Part shown: in pieces, positions 1-12,141 of the stretch
Position numbering within the stretch: the stretch's first letter is position 1
How the letters are laid out: each line of letters opens with the position of its first letter
Assembly (NCBI GenBank): GCA_028386065.3
Contig: JAKUCV010002075.1
Location: forward strand, 132,807 to 196,806
Source: Turnera subulata
Taxonomy: Eukaryota > Streptophyta > Magnoliopsida > Malpighiales > Passifloraceae
Length of the DNA: 64,000 nucleotides
Direction: 5' to 3'
Made by a program: the position numbers and the translations under genes
Notes under the pieces: generated by a model
Database searches by the model: none
Seen by the model: only the letters and a program-made list of their open reading frames with translations
What the model was told of the DNA's origin: nothing

Positions 1-865
1 AAAGTTTAGGGTTCTATCTATAAAGTTCAAGGCCTCAGAAGTCAAGATTTTAATCCTAGGGTCGTGATTAAAACCCTAGATCGGATGGTTAAGAGTTATG
101 ATCATAAAAGAGGAAAAAATCGGAAAAATTACCTTCCCGGTGCTACATGACCGCTAAGGTCTGGTGGTCATGGATAAAATAGAAAATGTCTTGTCCAAAA
201 CAAAAAAGAGAAGCAAATGTTATTTTGCTCGTATATCTTTCTTCTGTAATTATATATAGAATTTCTCGATGAAAATCTTATACAAATTTATAACTTACTG
301 GAAGGGAATGGTGTAAGTAATGCTTTCAATATTTGATATATATGATGACATGAGGATGGATTTCACATTAAAAAAAAAAAGGAGAGTGGTTTTTTTTTTT
401 TGAAAAAAGAAACAAAATCACTAAACTGATTCTAACTTTTTTTTTTCAAAAAAAAGAAATTAAAGAAAAAGGAAAGCCATACAAGTGCGCCGGAGCCGGA
501 GTATATTGGTAATTGGAAAGAAGGAGAATAAGAATCAAAGAATCCCTTGTAGTGCCAACACAAATATGTTAAATCCAATATTATCCATGGCGTGCAACTG
601 TGATTAAGCAGGTGCAAGGAGCATTGAAACCGGTACTATCAGTTATCATATACACAGCCGTGGAGGATTAATTTGGTTTTGTTGTTGATTGAATTTGAGA
701 CCCACAAAATCGCAAGTTCTTCCACAGAGACCCAGTCCAGCAATAATCAAAAAGATTTCGCCACAATTTTTTTGTTTTTGCTTCGTCTGGTGGTGGTGGT
801 GGTGTTACATTTTTTTTTTTTTTCTTCTCTGCGTTAAGAATTTCTTGCATGGTTAGTGGGATATC
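1..865 (+). other. 5' flank of the LPAT gene
   Basis: No convincing gene. The stretch holds several T and A homopolymer runs (around 370-400 and 437-455). Just before the LPAT start codon there is a (TGG)n microsatellite at about 788-804 followed by a T-rich/CT-rich tract at 811-828, which probably lies in the 5' untranslated region. I see no TATA box that I would defend, so the transcription start cannot be placed. Confidence 0.4.
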
Positions 866-3800
866 ATGGCGTGGCCGGCTGCACTTGTTGTTCTCCCCGT
901 TGGTATACTTTTCTTGGTGTCTGGCCTCATAATCAATCTCATTCAGGTCCATTACTATTTCTCTTTGCCTTTAGATTGTTGATCAAGAACAATTTATGAT
1001 AATCGTTGGAATTCATGTCTTCTGCATGCTTTGCTAGCCAAAACATACAATTAGAAATATGTCATTTTTGCAGGCAGTTTTCTACATCCTTGTTCGCCCT
1101 TTGTCAAAAAATCTTTACAGAAGGATTAATAAAATAGTTGCAGAGCTACTCTGGCTGGAGCTTATCTGGCTCTTAGATTGGTGGGCAGGCTTGAAGGTAT
1201 TTCTTTTTTCTGCTTTTCTTCTTGATTTTCTTATTTCCTTTAGCTTATTTATGATGTGCACGTTACTTAAGGCTCTTTTTTCCCTCTCATCCCATCAATT
1301 AGGGAATCACTAATTGGGACTTCCATAGCAATTCTCATAATTGTGAAGTTATATATAACCTTATCTGATAGAAGAAGGGGAGGGTTGTGCTCATTGTATA
1401 CCTGTCATTGGACAACAAGAAGCAAGACATTCACTGTGTTTTGTACCTTAAGTCTAATATTTCTTCATTCCTGGCTCATTATAGCTCCTAACAACAAGTA
1501 GGAAATGAAGCTAAAAGCATGAACCTCCATTTAAAGTTTAGCTTTGGATCTGGAGAACATTTTGAAAGTCTTTTTTTCTTTTTTTCTTACGATCACCTAT
1601 TTATTGTGCATTGCACTGTCATTTTATGTTCCTTCACGGACCATGCACTATTTCTAGACAGAACTACTGCATATCTTTGTCCGTAATATGCTAACCTTCT
1701 GTCTGAGTTGGTTATAAGATGAGTGGTCCTATTCTTTCCCTAACTGCTTAATTGCATCTTCTGAATGCAGATTGAAGTGTATGCAGATGATGAAACATTC
1801 CAATCAATGGGTAAGCCACAAAAAATGTTCATTAATTATGAGTACCTGAACTTGTTTAATCTGTTTATGATGGGTAAATGAACTTGTCCTTTCTGTGTTT
1901 TCTTTTGTAATATATTCAGTATATAAAGTTAAGGCACATAATTTGTTTTCATTTTCATGTGCTAAGAGTTACATTTTTTTTTTGAGAAAATTTCAGGCAA
2001 GGAACATGCACTTCTCATTTGCAATCACAGAAGTGACATTGATTGGCTTGTAGGATGGATTATGGCTCAGGTGCCTTTATTCTTGCTTGCAACATTACGA
2101 GAAAGTTAATTTTAACCTTTTGTTCTGTTGCACGCACACTACTGTCCTTTTATCTTTAAAGTTTGATGATCCTAAATTTAAATGTTTTATCCTTTATCAC
2201 CAACATGGAGCTTGAACTGGAAGAATGCTGAAGTATGTTGAGCAGAGAGCCAATAAGTTTTCTCCTTCCATGTGTTTTTGCTTTTCCGGAATGATTTCTA
2301 CATCCAAATTGTTTATACCTCACCTTGCTGCTGGGTAGGAAAGTATTAGTATCAACGGCAATTTATGTTACCAAAACAATCAGATATTATAGCTCCTCGT
2401 GCATAACTTATAATTGTGTGATTTATGTTTAAGATAACTTCTAGAAAAATGTAAGATTACATGATCCAATATTTCTCTTTTCATTTTTGATAATACATTA
2501 TTTTCATATGTAGTTCAGGAGAATAGTAAGGTTCCTAAAAAGAATATAGTACAGAGCTGGCTACCATAGTAGCTTATAAAGCCTTGAGTTTGACAGCTCA
2601 AAGTTGAAAGAAAAAGAACAAAAGGCTTGCCACAATTCAAAAATTTCCTCTAAACATGTTTTATAAATGCAGTCATTCTATAATCAGCTCATACTGGTAA
2701 TCGTAATCATATCATCTCTTGATTTACTTTCTTTTTCTTTTATCCTGTTCAAACAGCGTTCAGGTTGCCTTGGTAGTACACTAGCTATAATGAAGAAAGA
2801 AGCAAAAGTACTACCTGTGAGTCCATAGAAAAGCATTCTCCGGTTCTTTTTTTCTTTCTTTCTCTTCTTGTTGTGCTACCTGCCTAACGGAGATGGTTTT
2901 CCTTTTCTGGAACTGTTTCTTATTTATCCTTGCTTCTCATTTGTAAATATATCTGCATCAAATAGAACATACTACATTAATATACCCTAGCTGTGGAATT
3001 CGTCAGCATTGGTGGTTGATGCTGCTGTTTTCTAAAGCCAATCTAAGCCTTCATAAAATGTGCTTTGACTGCTTTCATTGAACATCTGAAGTAAGAGGAT
3101 GTAAATTTACTTAATACGAGGGAACCTTTTCAGTTTTTCCAAATCAACATTATACTATGATGGTGATTTGGGAAGCGGAATATGTGCACCAGGTAAGCAA
3201 ATATATAAAGTTTTTGGTATCTGAGGCTTGAGGTAGCTCAAGGTCTTTTTCCTTGCTATTTTTTGTATGTACTTCCATTAGTTGCATTGTTGAAGAGTTA
3301 TTTCTTGTTGCTTTTTTCTAAGAGTGAATCAGTAGCAATGGTGTCATCAGATCAATTATTCATTATTCATATCTCCAAAAAAAAAAAAATCAATTATTCA
3401 TATGTTTTACCCTTAAATCTCTACAGGATAATTTTCCTTGCTATTTAAATAAAGTTTGTGACTATGTCACCTCGTATCAATGGCAGTACAATTAGTTACA
3501 GTCAAATTGGTTGTATAGGGATTGAAATCTGTACTTGTTTATTGACTTAATAATCATCCGCATGATTGTAGTTGTAGAGTGTACTATCTTTTTATCCATA
3601 AACCAAGGTCTAAAAGATATGGGAAATCGATGCAGATCATAGGATGGTCAATGTGGTTTTCTGATTATGTGTTTCTGGAAAGAAGCTGGGATAGGGATAG
3701 AACAACTCTGGAGGTAAGTTGCAATTTATGGTGGATGCAATATCTTTATAATGGATCATATCTTTGCTCGTCACGTTATATCTTACAAGATTCAGCACTG

Positions 3801-6444
3801 CAGTCGGCTTTTAGAAAACTGGCAGATTTTCCTGTGCCTTTTTGGATAGCTCTTTTTGTGGAGGGAACTCGCTTTACGCAAGAAAAGCTGAAAGCTGCCC
3901 AGGGGTTTGCTGCTTCAAGAGGGTTGCCTATCCCTCGAAATGTTCTGCTTCCAAGGACAAAGGTGATAATTCATAATTTACTCGGGGCTAGCCATCCACA
4001 AAATTGACTAAGATTCTTTAGTTGACTTATAATGTGGAGCATTTTGGTAGCAAATCATGGTATTGTTAATTTCTTCTAGTTAGAAAGAATCTAGAAAATC
4101 CAAAAAAAAAATTCAGGATCTTTGCTTTCACTTAATAAAAACCATCACTTGTACTAAGGAGTCTTGCATACAACTAATGCCTAGTGCTTATAAAGTAATT
4201 TTTGTTATCACATACATTGCAGCCTATTACCAGAACTGTTATTGTTAGTTCTCTAATGAAGCACATCTCATTATGGAATGTTTTGTTTTCCTTTCAGGGT
4301 TTTGTGTCAGCAGTAACTCATATTCGTTCCTTCGTTCCAGCAATTTATGACTGCACAGTGGCTGTTCAAAATAAGCAACCTGCACCAACGATGCTAAGAA
4401 TCTTTAAAGGACAATCATCTGTGGTAGGTTAACTGGACCCTGAAGACAAATAACTAGATTAAGACTTAGCTTTTGAGAACTGAGAACTTACATCAGTTCC
4501 TGGCTGGCAATTCTTTTTGCCATTCTCTTTAAATTTATAGTCAGAAGTCACTAATATTTTACTTTTTTTTATCAACCTCTCTGCTAACAATCTCCGGATT
4601 CCCTTGCACTTGACACACAATCTGAAAATTTCAAACCGAGGAAATTATCCACCCTCATCAAATCAGATTTAAGCTATCAGCTTGGAATATGGTTATATCA
4701 ATTTGAATAATTTTATTTTCTTTGTCAATCTCAAAAATTCATGAGAAGGTCCATCAAGGCTCGAGCTACATGTAAAGAAAGTAGCCTCCTTATGTTGGAA
4801 TGGTTTTCAAAATTAGGACGTAATTTGAACTCAGATGGAGCCATGCCGTTGGTCGTGTATATGTTATTCTCTTGGCTCAATGGAAGTTATAATAATTGCA
4901 GCTGAACCAGAATTTCATCACAAACACGCACATGACTCTGTTTTTGTGCAAGTTCAACCTGGCTTGAGCTCTAGCTACCCTAATGTAACAAGGCCAAGCT
5001 TCCCAAGCCGGTCCCATTCCTTACAAACAGCAAAGATGATTATGCCTCACAGTCGTGACTTGCCTAGCCTTCTGGGGCTATAAGGCCAAGCCACTATAGA
5101 TTTATACCCCATTTAGTGTTTGGTGGCTTGATTATATGGAATCCTTATGGCTACTTGCTCTTTTAATCCTATGGGTAAACATATGACAACACTGACCAGC
5201 CTGCAGTACTACCTAGCCAGTGAGCGTATCTGGAAACATCTAATTTAACCCTGAGTAAGCTTTAGTGTCTTTCAAGTCTAACATTTTATGGCGTTTACCA
5301 CAGATAAATTTGCAAATCAAGCGACATTCAACGAAGGAACTACCAGAAACATCTGATGGGATCGCCCAGTGGTGCAAGGATGTATTTGTGACGAAGGTAA
5401 CATATCATGGACCATTCATTTTCATTAAAAAGTAAAACTTGTGAAATATTACATCAGGCAAAAGCAAATTTTTTTTTTTTCCTTGTAACACCTAAAATGC
5501 CTAATCACTTCATCTGCATGAGGAAAAAGGAAAAATCATACATCATGCTAATCGGATTTCTTATTCGTTCATGTTTCTGCGATCAATGGTGATTCCCTAC
5601 TGTCAGATTGCACTTAACTAAATGAATTAGCCAACAGTCTGATATGGAGTATCCAGAGTTTGTTGCTGATTTGTAAATAATAGTCTAATGGAAGAAACAG
5701 AGGATTAAGTAAGTACCATTAGTAAATTAGATCCATCACCGGCAGAACATGATGTTGAAGCATAAGCATTATAAAATGGATGTTCTTGCTGATTCCTTAT
5801 TGTACCTACTCATATTTGTGCACTCGGTCTTTGTTGCTACCGGAAGCATTTGTACAAAATAATTAGGCAAGAATGAGTGGTTATTGTCGCAATAATCAAT
5901 CACGAAAAGAATCACATCAACTGCTCATTGTTTGTAAAAACTTTTAGAATGCTTCAGGATTCTATATATTTGCCATGTTTTCAGATTATGCAGCAAACTG
6001 TTTAGTAACTTTTCGATTACACTATACCAGGATGCTTTGCTGGAGAAATATGCTACTACAAGCACATTCAGTGAGCATAAACATCAAGAGATTGGTCGGC
6101 CTAAAAAATCTCTGATTGTAAGACAGCGCAACACAAAAAGGGATTATAATTCCATACAAGATTTGCATTTTCACTCCACTTAACCACGATAAATATATTT
6201 TCTTTAAAATTGGCAGGTGGTTATTTGCTGGTCAAGCCTTCTTGTCTATGGTATTTTCAGATTATTCAAGTGGTTGTTAATCTCGGAGTACTCATGGGAA
6301 GTCATTGTCTTTTCGGTGGCTTTATTGATTCTTGTTACCATTGTCATGCAAATTCTCATTCATTCATCCGAATCGGAGCGTTCTACACCGCCTAGAAGGG
6401 TTCATCCATCAGATGAAATGAAGCAACAGCTTCTTCAGAAATGA
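866..6444 (+). CDS. LPAT2: 1-acyl-sn-glycerol-3-phosphate acyltransferase (LPAT2-like), 11 exons
   Basis: Transfers an acyl group from acyl-CoA to lysophosphatidic acid, making phosphatidic acid for membrane lipid and triacylglycerol synthesis in the ER. Exons: 866-946, 1074-1196, 1771-1810, 1997-2070, 2757-2816, 3636-3713, 3804-3962, 4298-4423, 5304-5396, 6031-6117, 6217-6444. All introns are GT-AG and the joined frame is open, giving 382 residues, the usual plant LPAT2/3 length. Exon 1 encodes a hydrophobic N-terminal segment (about residues 5-25). The acyltransferase block I motif HX4D is visible as NHRSDIDW (exon 4), followed by the FVEGTR block (exon 7). Two hydrophobic segments close the protein in exon 11, before a charged tail ending QQLLQK. 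The start at 866 opens the hydrophobic segment, as in relatives. The assignment to LPAT2 rather than LPAT3 is by recalled similarity. Upstream intron lengths vary but no insertion is obvious. Confidence 0.93.
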
Positions 6445-7103
6445 GCCAACATACTGTGCTGCTCCTTACCTTGTATACAAGTTAGTGGCTCCATTGTTTG
6501 TTGCTAAATGTAAGTATAACTTTATATATGTTTTCCACACTTGCGGTTTTTGTGCTTCCGCGTAGATTAATTAATATAGATTGAACATATATACATGGAC
6601 ACTTTAAGATATGCAAATCTGTACTGATGTTTCGACAAAATAAAAAGTCTGTACTGATGGAAAATATGCAAGTCATGATTAAATGCTTTTAATGAGCATT
6701 GAGGTAACCTAAGACAGCGATACGACCTATGAGCATTTAGTAACTGAAGAAAGCGAAAGAACAATAATCAAATAAAAACAATAACAAGGACATGTAAGTG
6801 GATATTGTAAATTTTAGTGAAATAAGGTATACATCTTACCTAAATTGAGAGGTGATCCAACGAGTGGAAAAAAGAGAACCAAATATTTAATAAGATAATA
6901 AAAATAAATGATAAAAAGACAAAAAAATAATAAAGCAAAGTTTAACTTTCCATAAAAGCCAGACTAAACAATAAAGTACCTCGTATTTTTCGCAGCAGTA
7001 CCTTGCCCAATCCTAGTTTGAACTAATAAAAATTTCTCTTCAACTAATGACTTGGTTTTTTTTTTTTTGAATTTCTGACTAGTACATTAAGTTTCATTAA
7101 TTT
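6445..7103. other. intergenic, 3' flank of LPAT
   Basis: Contains the LPAT 3' untranslated region and AT-rich spacer. I see no gene and no clear element here; short open frames on the minus strand at 6482-6764 have no recognisable features. Confidence 0.5.
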
Positions 7104-7345
7104 ATGTACTTTAATTTTGTTCAATCATATACTTAAATTTCTAAATTATGTTCAATCGTGTATCTCAACTGACCGCGTATGGAGCCCACTGATATTTTTT
7201 GGCTACGTGACAACTCCATTTGATTGCCATATGGCCAAACATGTCAATGAGTCCTACATCTAGTCAGATAAGTCAATAGGTACACAAACAAATATAATCT
7301 AAAAGTTTGAATATATGATTGAACAAAATAAAAGTTCAAGTACCA
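7104..7345. mobile_element. MITE-like element with imperfect terminal inverted repeats
   Basis: The arm at 7106-7140 and the arm at 7302-7343 are inverted copies of each other, sharing the core TTTTGTTCAATCATATA with a short indel near the outer end. The roughly 160 bp between them has no coding potential. This fits a short non-autonomous DNA transposon. I could not define the target duplication, so the superfamily is open. The following 7346-8141 is spacer without a supported gene. Confidence 0.55.
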
Positions 7346-8141
7346 TAAAAAAAGCGAGCAAATTGCAGGGCTTAAAAAGTACATATTGCAGGGGTTTTAA
7401 CCCCCAATATTTGCTGTTGCGGGGTTGCTCAAACTCTCCCAATTAAGACCGTCGCAAATTGCTTACAGGGTTTTTGAGCAATCCTATGACAATCCCTTTG
7501 CACTCCTGCTTTCTGTGGTAAATGGCTTTTAATGGTTACACAACCAGTTTCCATGAATGCCGCAATGAATTATTCTTGGCAAAACTTTGCAATGATTAGA
7601 TTACCCATTGATTTCTCCCCGCAATGGGTGCCACAAAGAGCCAAGATCAATCCATATGCACTTCACCAGAATTTCTGCCTTTACCATTTCCCAAACATCA
7701 GCAATATCTTATCTAATATGAACAATTAATGTGGATATTACAACCCTGCCTCACCCATCACTACTTTAGCAAATTATTCTCTGATTTATGTTGTCCTTGT
7801 TTGTTGGCGGTGAGATCATGTTTGACAAAAAGGATCACGGGATGAATTATTCTAAATACAATCAATTAGCCTCAAAGAATATTCTAGTCAAAATTATCAT
7901 TTGGAGGAGCAAGCAACCATTGATGAACTCCGTATAGCTAACTTTATTGCACCGACAACACTAAGCTGCCACATTTCGAGGGTCCAACCTTGTCTGTTCT
8001 GATTCTTATAGGGTTCTTCATTATGAATACTTATCAAACATGCTATCTGAAGAACCATGGACACAATAAGAGAAAGAACTGCACATAACGTTTATGAATT
8101 GTGTCAGCAGTTTGCTTCACTTATTCTTATTAGTCTTGCTT

Positions 8142-8177
8142 GTGTCTTTTCCCATCAATCTCTTCTAGGAGTACTGC
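8142..8177 (-). pseudogene. endogenous caulimovirid RNase H fragment, left of the LTR element
   Basis: These 36 bases match the stretch beginning near 17933 in the second copy of the same viral segment. They continue on the far side of the retrotransposon at 15974, so they are the left flank of a split viral fragment. Read on the minus strand they encode part of the reverse transcriptase/RNase H junction. Upstream of 8142 the match stops. Confidence 0.75.
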
Positions 8178-8868
8178 TGTGGAAGCCCGTACCCCAATTA
8201 AATAAAAATAAAATAATTAAATAATTAAAATATCGCATCAAATCTAAATACTAAGAACAATAAAACAATAAGATGTTATGTGTTGGTGTGTGATTCTGAT
8301 TTGCTTGTATGCTGTACTTGTGCTCGTGAACTACTCACCCTACGAGCATGACTTCACTTTCATGTATACTTAGACTTTTAATGTTCACTGAGTAGGCGAC
8401 TCACATAATCGCCACCGTTGTTTTTCAGACCTTAGTTAGCGTGCAGACTCACTTATACCTTTGTCTCGGAGATCAGACGCAGTCACCTCAGCAGGTAGTT
8501 GTGCTTTATCTCTCGGTGGGATCCATAGGGCCATATGCATGATATTTTCTATCTTGAGTATTATTATTATTTTCATCTTCCGCTGCATGTGAAATAACTC
8601 GAGATGTCATAAATATTTTATCTCTATATCGGCAGTTAGCCGGAGTTGATTTTGTGATATTATGTCGGCGTGATGCCGTGATGGCTTACTACTTGTTAAG
8701 CCGGTTGATCTCATTTACTTTTGTGACATCTCGTTGTTAATACATTTTCATGGAAAATGTTTGTATGCCGAAGCATCGGTTTTTGTACCCCGGGTTTCAA
8801 GAGTATTTTGGTAACTCTTTTTCATTTAATTATTTTATTTTTATTTAATTGGGGTACGGGCTTCCACA
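8178..8868 (+). repeat. 5' LTR, truncated and re-ended by an inverted copy of its own 3' end
   Basis: Positions 8226-8868 match 15331-15973 of the 3' LTR with five substitutions, all transitions, and no indels. The first 45 bases (8178-8222) are a perfect reverse complement of the last 45 bases of this LTR (8824-8868), and equally of 15929-15973. The 3' LTR has nothing like these 45 bases before its matching part. So this LTR is the terminal 643 bp of a roughly 3.24-kb LTR with an inverted end attached. Confidence 0.85.
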
Positions 8869-8870
8869 GT

Positions 8871-8882
8871 TGGTAGCGGAGC
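8871..8882 (+). other. primer-binding site, initiator tRNA-Met type
   Basis: TGGTAGCGGAGC lies two bases after the 5' LTR end. It matches the usual plant initiator-methionine tRNA primer site, TGGTATCAGAGC, at 10 of 12 positions. This is the expected place for minus-strand cDNA priming. Confidence 0.75.
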
Positions 8883-9009
8883 GGGCTTCAGATCCTTGGT
8901 TTTAAAAGAAAAGTGACCTTAAATTACGAGTGATTTTAGTGTTAAATCCGGTTTCCTATTTTGAGATTTAAAAGTGTTTTGACTTGTTTGCATTCATATA
9001 GGCATCACT

Positions 9010-10323
9010 ATGGATCCACCGCAAGACTGGCACAATGCTGATGGGCTGGATGAACTTCCTAGTCATGTTTCCGACTCTGTGTCGGTAATGCCAGTCCCTA
9101 ATGGTCAGGGAAATGTTGGTGCGACTGGAGCACAGAATGCAGTGCCATTAGTACCTCCTGGTATGGATGCGGCGTTACAACAACAGTTTCAGGCTTTCCT
9201 GCAGTGGCAGCAATTTCAACAGTTTCATCAACAACAACAAGGCGCCCAAGCCGTTCCGGTCGCACCTGCCGTAGCACCAGTTGTTGGCGATATGGAGAGT
9301 GGTTATAAGCACATGGATAAGACAGCAGTTGAGATGTTCTCAGGAGAGAGAATCACAGCAAGGGTGGCCGATGATTGGTTCCGCTAGGTGGAGAACGTCT
9401 TGGAGAAATTCATGTATACACCAGAGCACTGGGCTCGATTTGCGGCACACAAGTTCACGGGTTACGCATTGAGCTGGTGGCAAGGACTTGTTATGAACCT
9501 ACCTAGACCAGTGGTGATGCCATGGGCAGACTTCAAGGACAAATTCTACAAGGAATTCCTTACCGTTGGATTCTTGGAGGACCAGAAAAAGCAGTTTTTG
9601 GAGGTGAAACAGGGACCCGATGAGTCAGTTTCTGCATTCAGGATCCGATTCAGTATTCTTCTCTCCTACGCCAAGGAGTTTGTACCTGATGAGGTGACAC
9701 AGTGTAGGCGATTTGTTGACGCTCTGCGTCGCGAGTTGGCGATGGTAGTGGCCGGTGGGAGACATCGGACTTGGGAGGCTGTTTGTGAGGCCGCTTTTGA
9801 TGCTGAGAGGATTCAGTTGATCGGGCAGGAGGCCCGGCCAGCCGAGCGGGAGAGACAGCCAACAATGCCGGGACAGAAGAAGCAACATTTTGGTTCGGGT
9901 GATGCAAGTTACATGAGTCGACAGGGTTCTTCCTACCAAGGTTCGAAGAAGTCCCGAGGACAGAAATACCAGGGTGGACCGGGCAAGTCTTCGGGAGGAA
10001 AGCCTTATCAGTCTGGATCTCAGAGGCGGGGCCCTTGGACTAGACCTCCTATTATATGTTGGTATTACGGGAAGCAGGGACACCACCAGTCAGAGTGTTA
10101 CACGAGGATTCGTGATAATGGAGGTAGGGGGTCCCAGTATACCGTACAGAACTCCGTGGCTAATGGTACAGGTTCTTCTACTCCAAACAAGAGTGTTGGA
10201 CACAAGGGAGGAAGTCGTGGGAGTTCTGGAGCCCCGGGTCGTGGAGGTGCTGATCGATCTGTGGCGACTCCCAGGGTGTACTCTATCACTCGAGAGGAAG
10301 CGGCTGACGCTCCAAAAGAATGA
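9010..10323 (+). pseudogene. retrotransposon gag with an in-frame stop and damaged zinc knuckle
   Basis: Encodes a capsid-type polyprotein of the retrotransposon gag family. The frame opens MDPPQDWHNADG and is continuous for 438 codons except for one TAG at 9385-9387, where a sense codon is expected between WFR and VENVLEKFMY. The gag core follows, with WWQGL, FKDKFYKEFL and FLEVKQGPDESV, then a Gly/Ser/Arg-rich basic stretch. Near 10057 a zinc knuckle reads CWYYGKQGHHQSEC; the usual CX2CX4HX4C has lost its second Cys to Tyr. Relatives continue into protease and reverse transcriptase, but here the frame ends after ADAPKE. About 75 bases downstream, CTTCGAGGACGAA resembles the motif that normally follows pol in such elements, consistent with deletion of pol. 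Confidence 0.85.
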
Positions 10324-10594
10324 GATGTCTCGAGTGGATTCACTTTACTTTGTTGTGTTGATTTTCTTCTATTATTATCGTTATTATGTAAGACTTCGAG
10401 GACGAATTATTAATAAGAATGAAATGTTGTCAATGCTTGTTTTGGAACATTCACATAAGTGGAAATTTATACCATAATTAAGCAGAAATATAAATATTAT
10501 TAAAACTAACAATAATATTACAAAGGGGAAACATTACATTGATCTTGATATTTTATATTTTATAAAAAGGGAAATATTACAACGATTTTGATAT

Positions 10595-10600
10595 TTTATT
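10595..10600 (-). terminator. poly(A) signal AATAAA for the antisense unit at 11300-10617
   Basis: Minus-strand AATAAA sits 17 bases after the stop codon at 10617 and closes this unit. Plant poly(A) signals are degenerate, so this is supportive rather than proof. Confidence 0.4.
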
Positions 10601-10616
10601 AAAATGGAAAATACAT

Positions 10617-11300
10617 CTAACGGTTCGGAACGACGTTGACACGGAAGCTGTTGGGATCGCTGTTGATGTTGACCGTGACTCTGTCGCTCCACGAGAGCCA
10701 CATGCCGCCTCTGTCGCGCTGGCCAGGAATCTCGAACCGGTTAGCTTGAGGGAATCGGAGAGGGATGAGACCGTGATCGTCCCGAGGTTGCCACTGCGTC
10801 TCCGTCAGAAGAACCATATTCGGTTTGTACTGGTTCTTCAAGTCCCTCAGCGTACGTGAGAACTCTTGAGCGCGCCTTGCAACTCCCCTGCAGTTCCATA
10901 CCAGCAGCCGTACCTTTGGCCAAGTTGGAGGTAAGCACGTCATTCTGGGTATGCTCTGAGCCGTCATCGAGAGCTGGTAGTAGGCGCCTTGCTCCACCGT
11001 CTGGCAAGTGGACTCCAGGTTGAACTCCTAAAGCCTGTCGGAGATGAAGAACATCACGGAGTTTGCCGATCCGTAGTAGGATGTCCTCAGAGTGCCACGA
11101 TCCTCCAGGAAGAACACCTCTTCTATTGGTGTGACAAAGAACCGCGATGAGTAGAGCTCGCCGACGAAGACCAGTCGGGGCATCCTGCCGAGCTCGTTCG
11201 GTAGTTCTTCGGCACGTTCATTGACCATGCTGTAGGCCAGTCGGTTCCTTCTGCCAAGGTTGGCACCTTCGACAAAGAAAACTGATGATGGGGCAGGCAT
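10617..11300 (-). pseudogene. antisense ORF in the retrotransposon, endonuclease-like C-terminus, one internal TAG
   Basis: One minus-strand frame of 228 codons runs from ATG at 11300 to a TAG at 10617, broken only by an in-frame TAG at 11030-11028. The N-terminal 90 residues (MPAPSSVFFVEGANLGRRNR...) are not recognised. After the internal stop the same frame encodes VRLLVWNCRGVARRAQEF, then NMVLLTETQ and GGMWLSWSDRV. This order resembles the start of endonuclease/exonuclease/phosphatase domains, as in plant LINE ORF2, but it is short and the later catalytic motifs are absent. A TATA box and an AATAAA bracket it, so it looks like a self-contained gene. The TAG could be a disabling mutation or a readthrough site; the sequence cannot decide. 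Product unknown. Confidence 0.55.
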
Positions 11301-11412
11301 GGTGTTCTGGATATGTGGGTGTTTGGTTTTTCTTGAGTTTTGAGGATTCTTTGTTTGGGCGTGTGGCTGCTTTAAAAACGATTTTTGATGACTTACCCCT
11401 CATCCTACCGTC

Positions 11413-11419
11413 TTTTATA
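11413..11419 (-). promoter_or_regulatory. TATA box for the antisense unit at 11300
   Basis: On the minus strand GTTATAAAAGAC lies about 113 bases upstream of the ATG at 11300. The sequence between is A/C-rich near the start codon (AACTCAAGAAAAACCAAACA), as plant 5' untranslated leaders often are. Start of transcription would fall near 11385. Confidence 0.5.
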
Positions 11420-12100
11420 ACCCTAGGAGGAGCGTGTTTATTACGTTCGAATTTTAAGTGTCTGCGTTTTGAAATTTTACCGTTGCCTCATTTATTGCCT
11501 CGACACGCTATGTGTTTGTTGTTCGAGCAATAAATGCCAGAGGTTATCAGTCCTTCTCTACCTTACAATTTTCAATTTCCCGGGCTACTTCAACTTGGTC
11601 TCCTTAAGACTTGTTCCTACATCTTTGTCACATGCACTCGTGACCGTTGTGGCTAGACCGTGTGGACCACACCTCGAGTAGAGTGCGTGTGCGACAAGCT
11701 TACAGCTGTTCGGACAGCGTGGAGAGGTGCGAGACGAGACAGACGTTTTGGCCCATACGGACAATTGTGGACAAGTGGGTAACGTGTCTTTCGAGGAAAC
11801 AGGATGTTCCCGTGATCATCGCCTTGCGAGTTAACGAACGTCTTTTTCCACGAGGGAAACCAACGTCACCGTTAGCTGTGAGCGTTACGTTTCTCGGGAT
11901 CGAGGATGTTCACGATCGATCTAGGGCGCCGAACATGGAAACATGTGTTATTGTAACCTCTTAATGTTTTGACTTTATTAAACGGGTTTTGCCTCATTTA
12001 TAATTCCTTTATGTTTGATTTCATATCTTTATTGCTGGTTTTAATCTGTTTAAAATGAAATATCGTAACATAAGAGTTTGGATTTACGAAGAAAGCTTAT
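11420..12100. other. spacer between the two antisense units
   Basis: No reading frame I can support. The sequence from about 11640 to 11960 is rich in CG dinucleotides compared with its surroundings and would lie upstream of the TATA box at 11413-11419, so it may include promoter sequence for that unit. Confidence 0.35.
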
Positions 12101-12106
12101 TTTATT
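12101..12106 (-). terminator. poly(A) signal for the antisense ORF at 12540-12142
   Basis: Minus-strand AATAAAATAAG starts 36 bases past the stop codon and gives this unit a complete promoter-ORF-polyadenylation layout in under 500 bp. Confidence 0.45.
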
Positions 12107-12141
12107 GATTTCGAAACTTTTACAACAAAAGGAAAAGCACT

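Noticed and set aside
9625..10086. 153-codon minus-strand frame opposite gag
   Set aside because: Shadow of the gag coding strand; unlike the units at 10617-12540 it has no promoter or poly(A) context.
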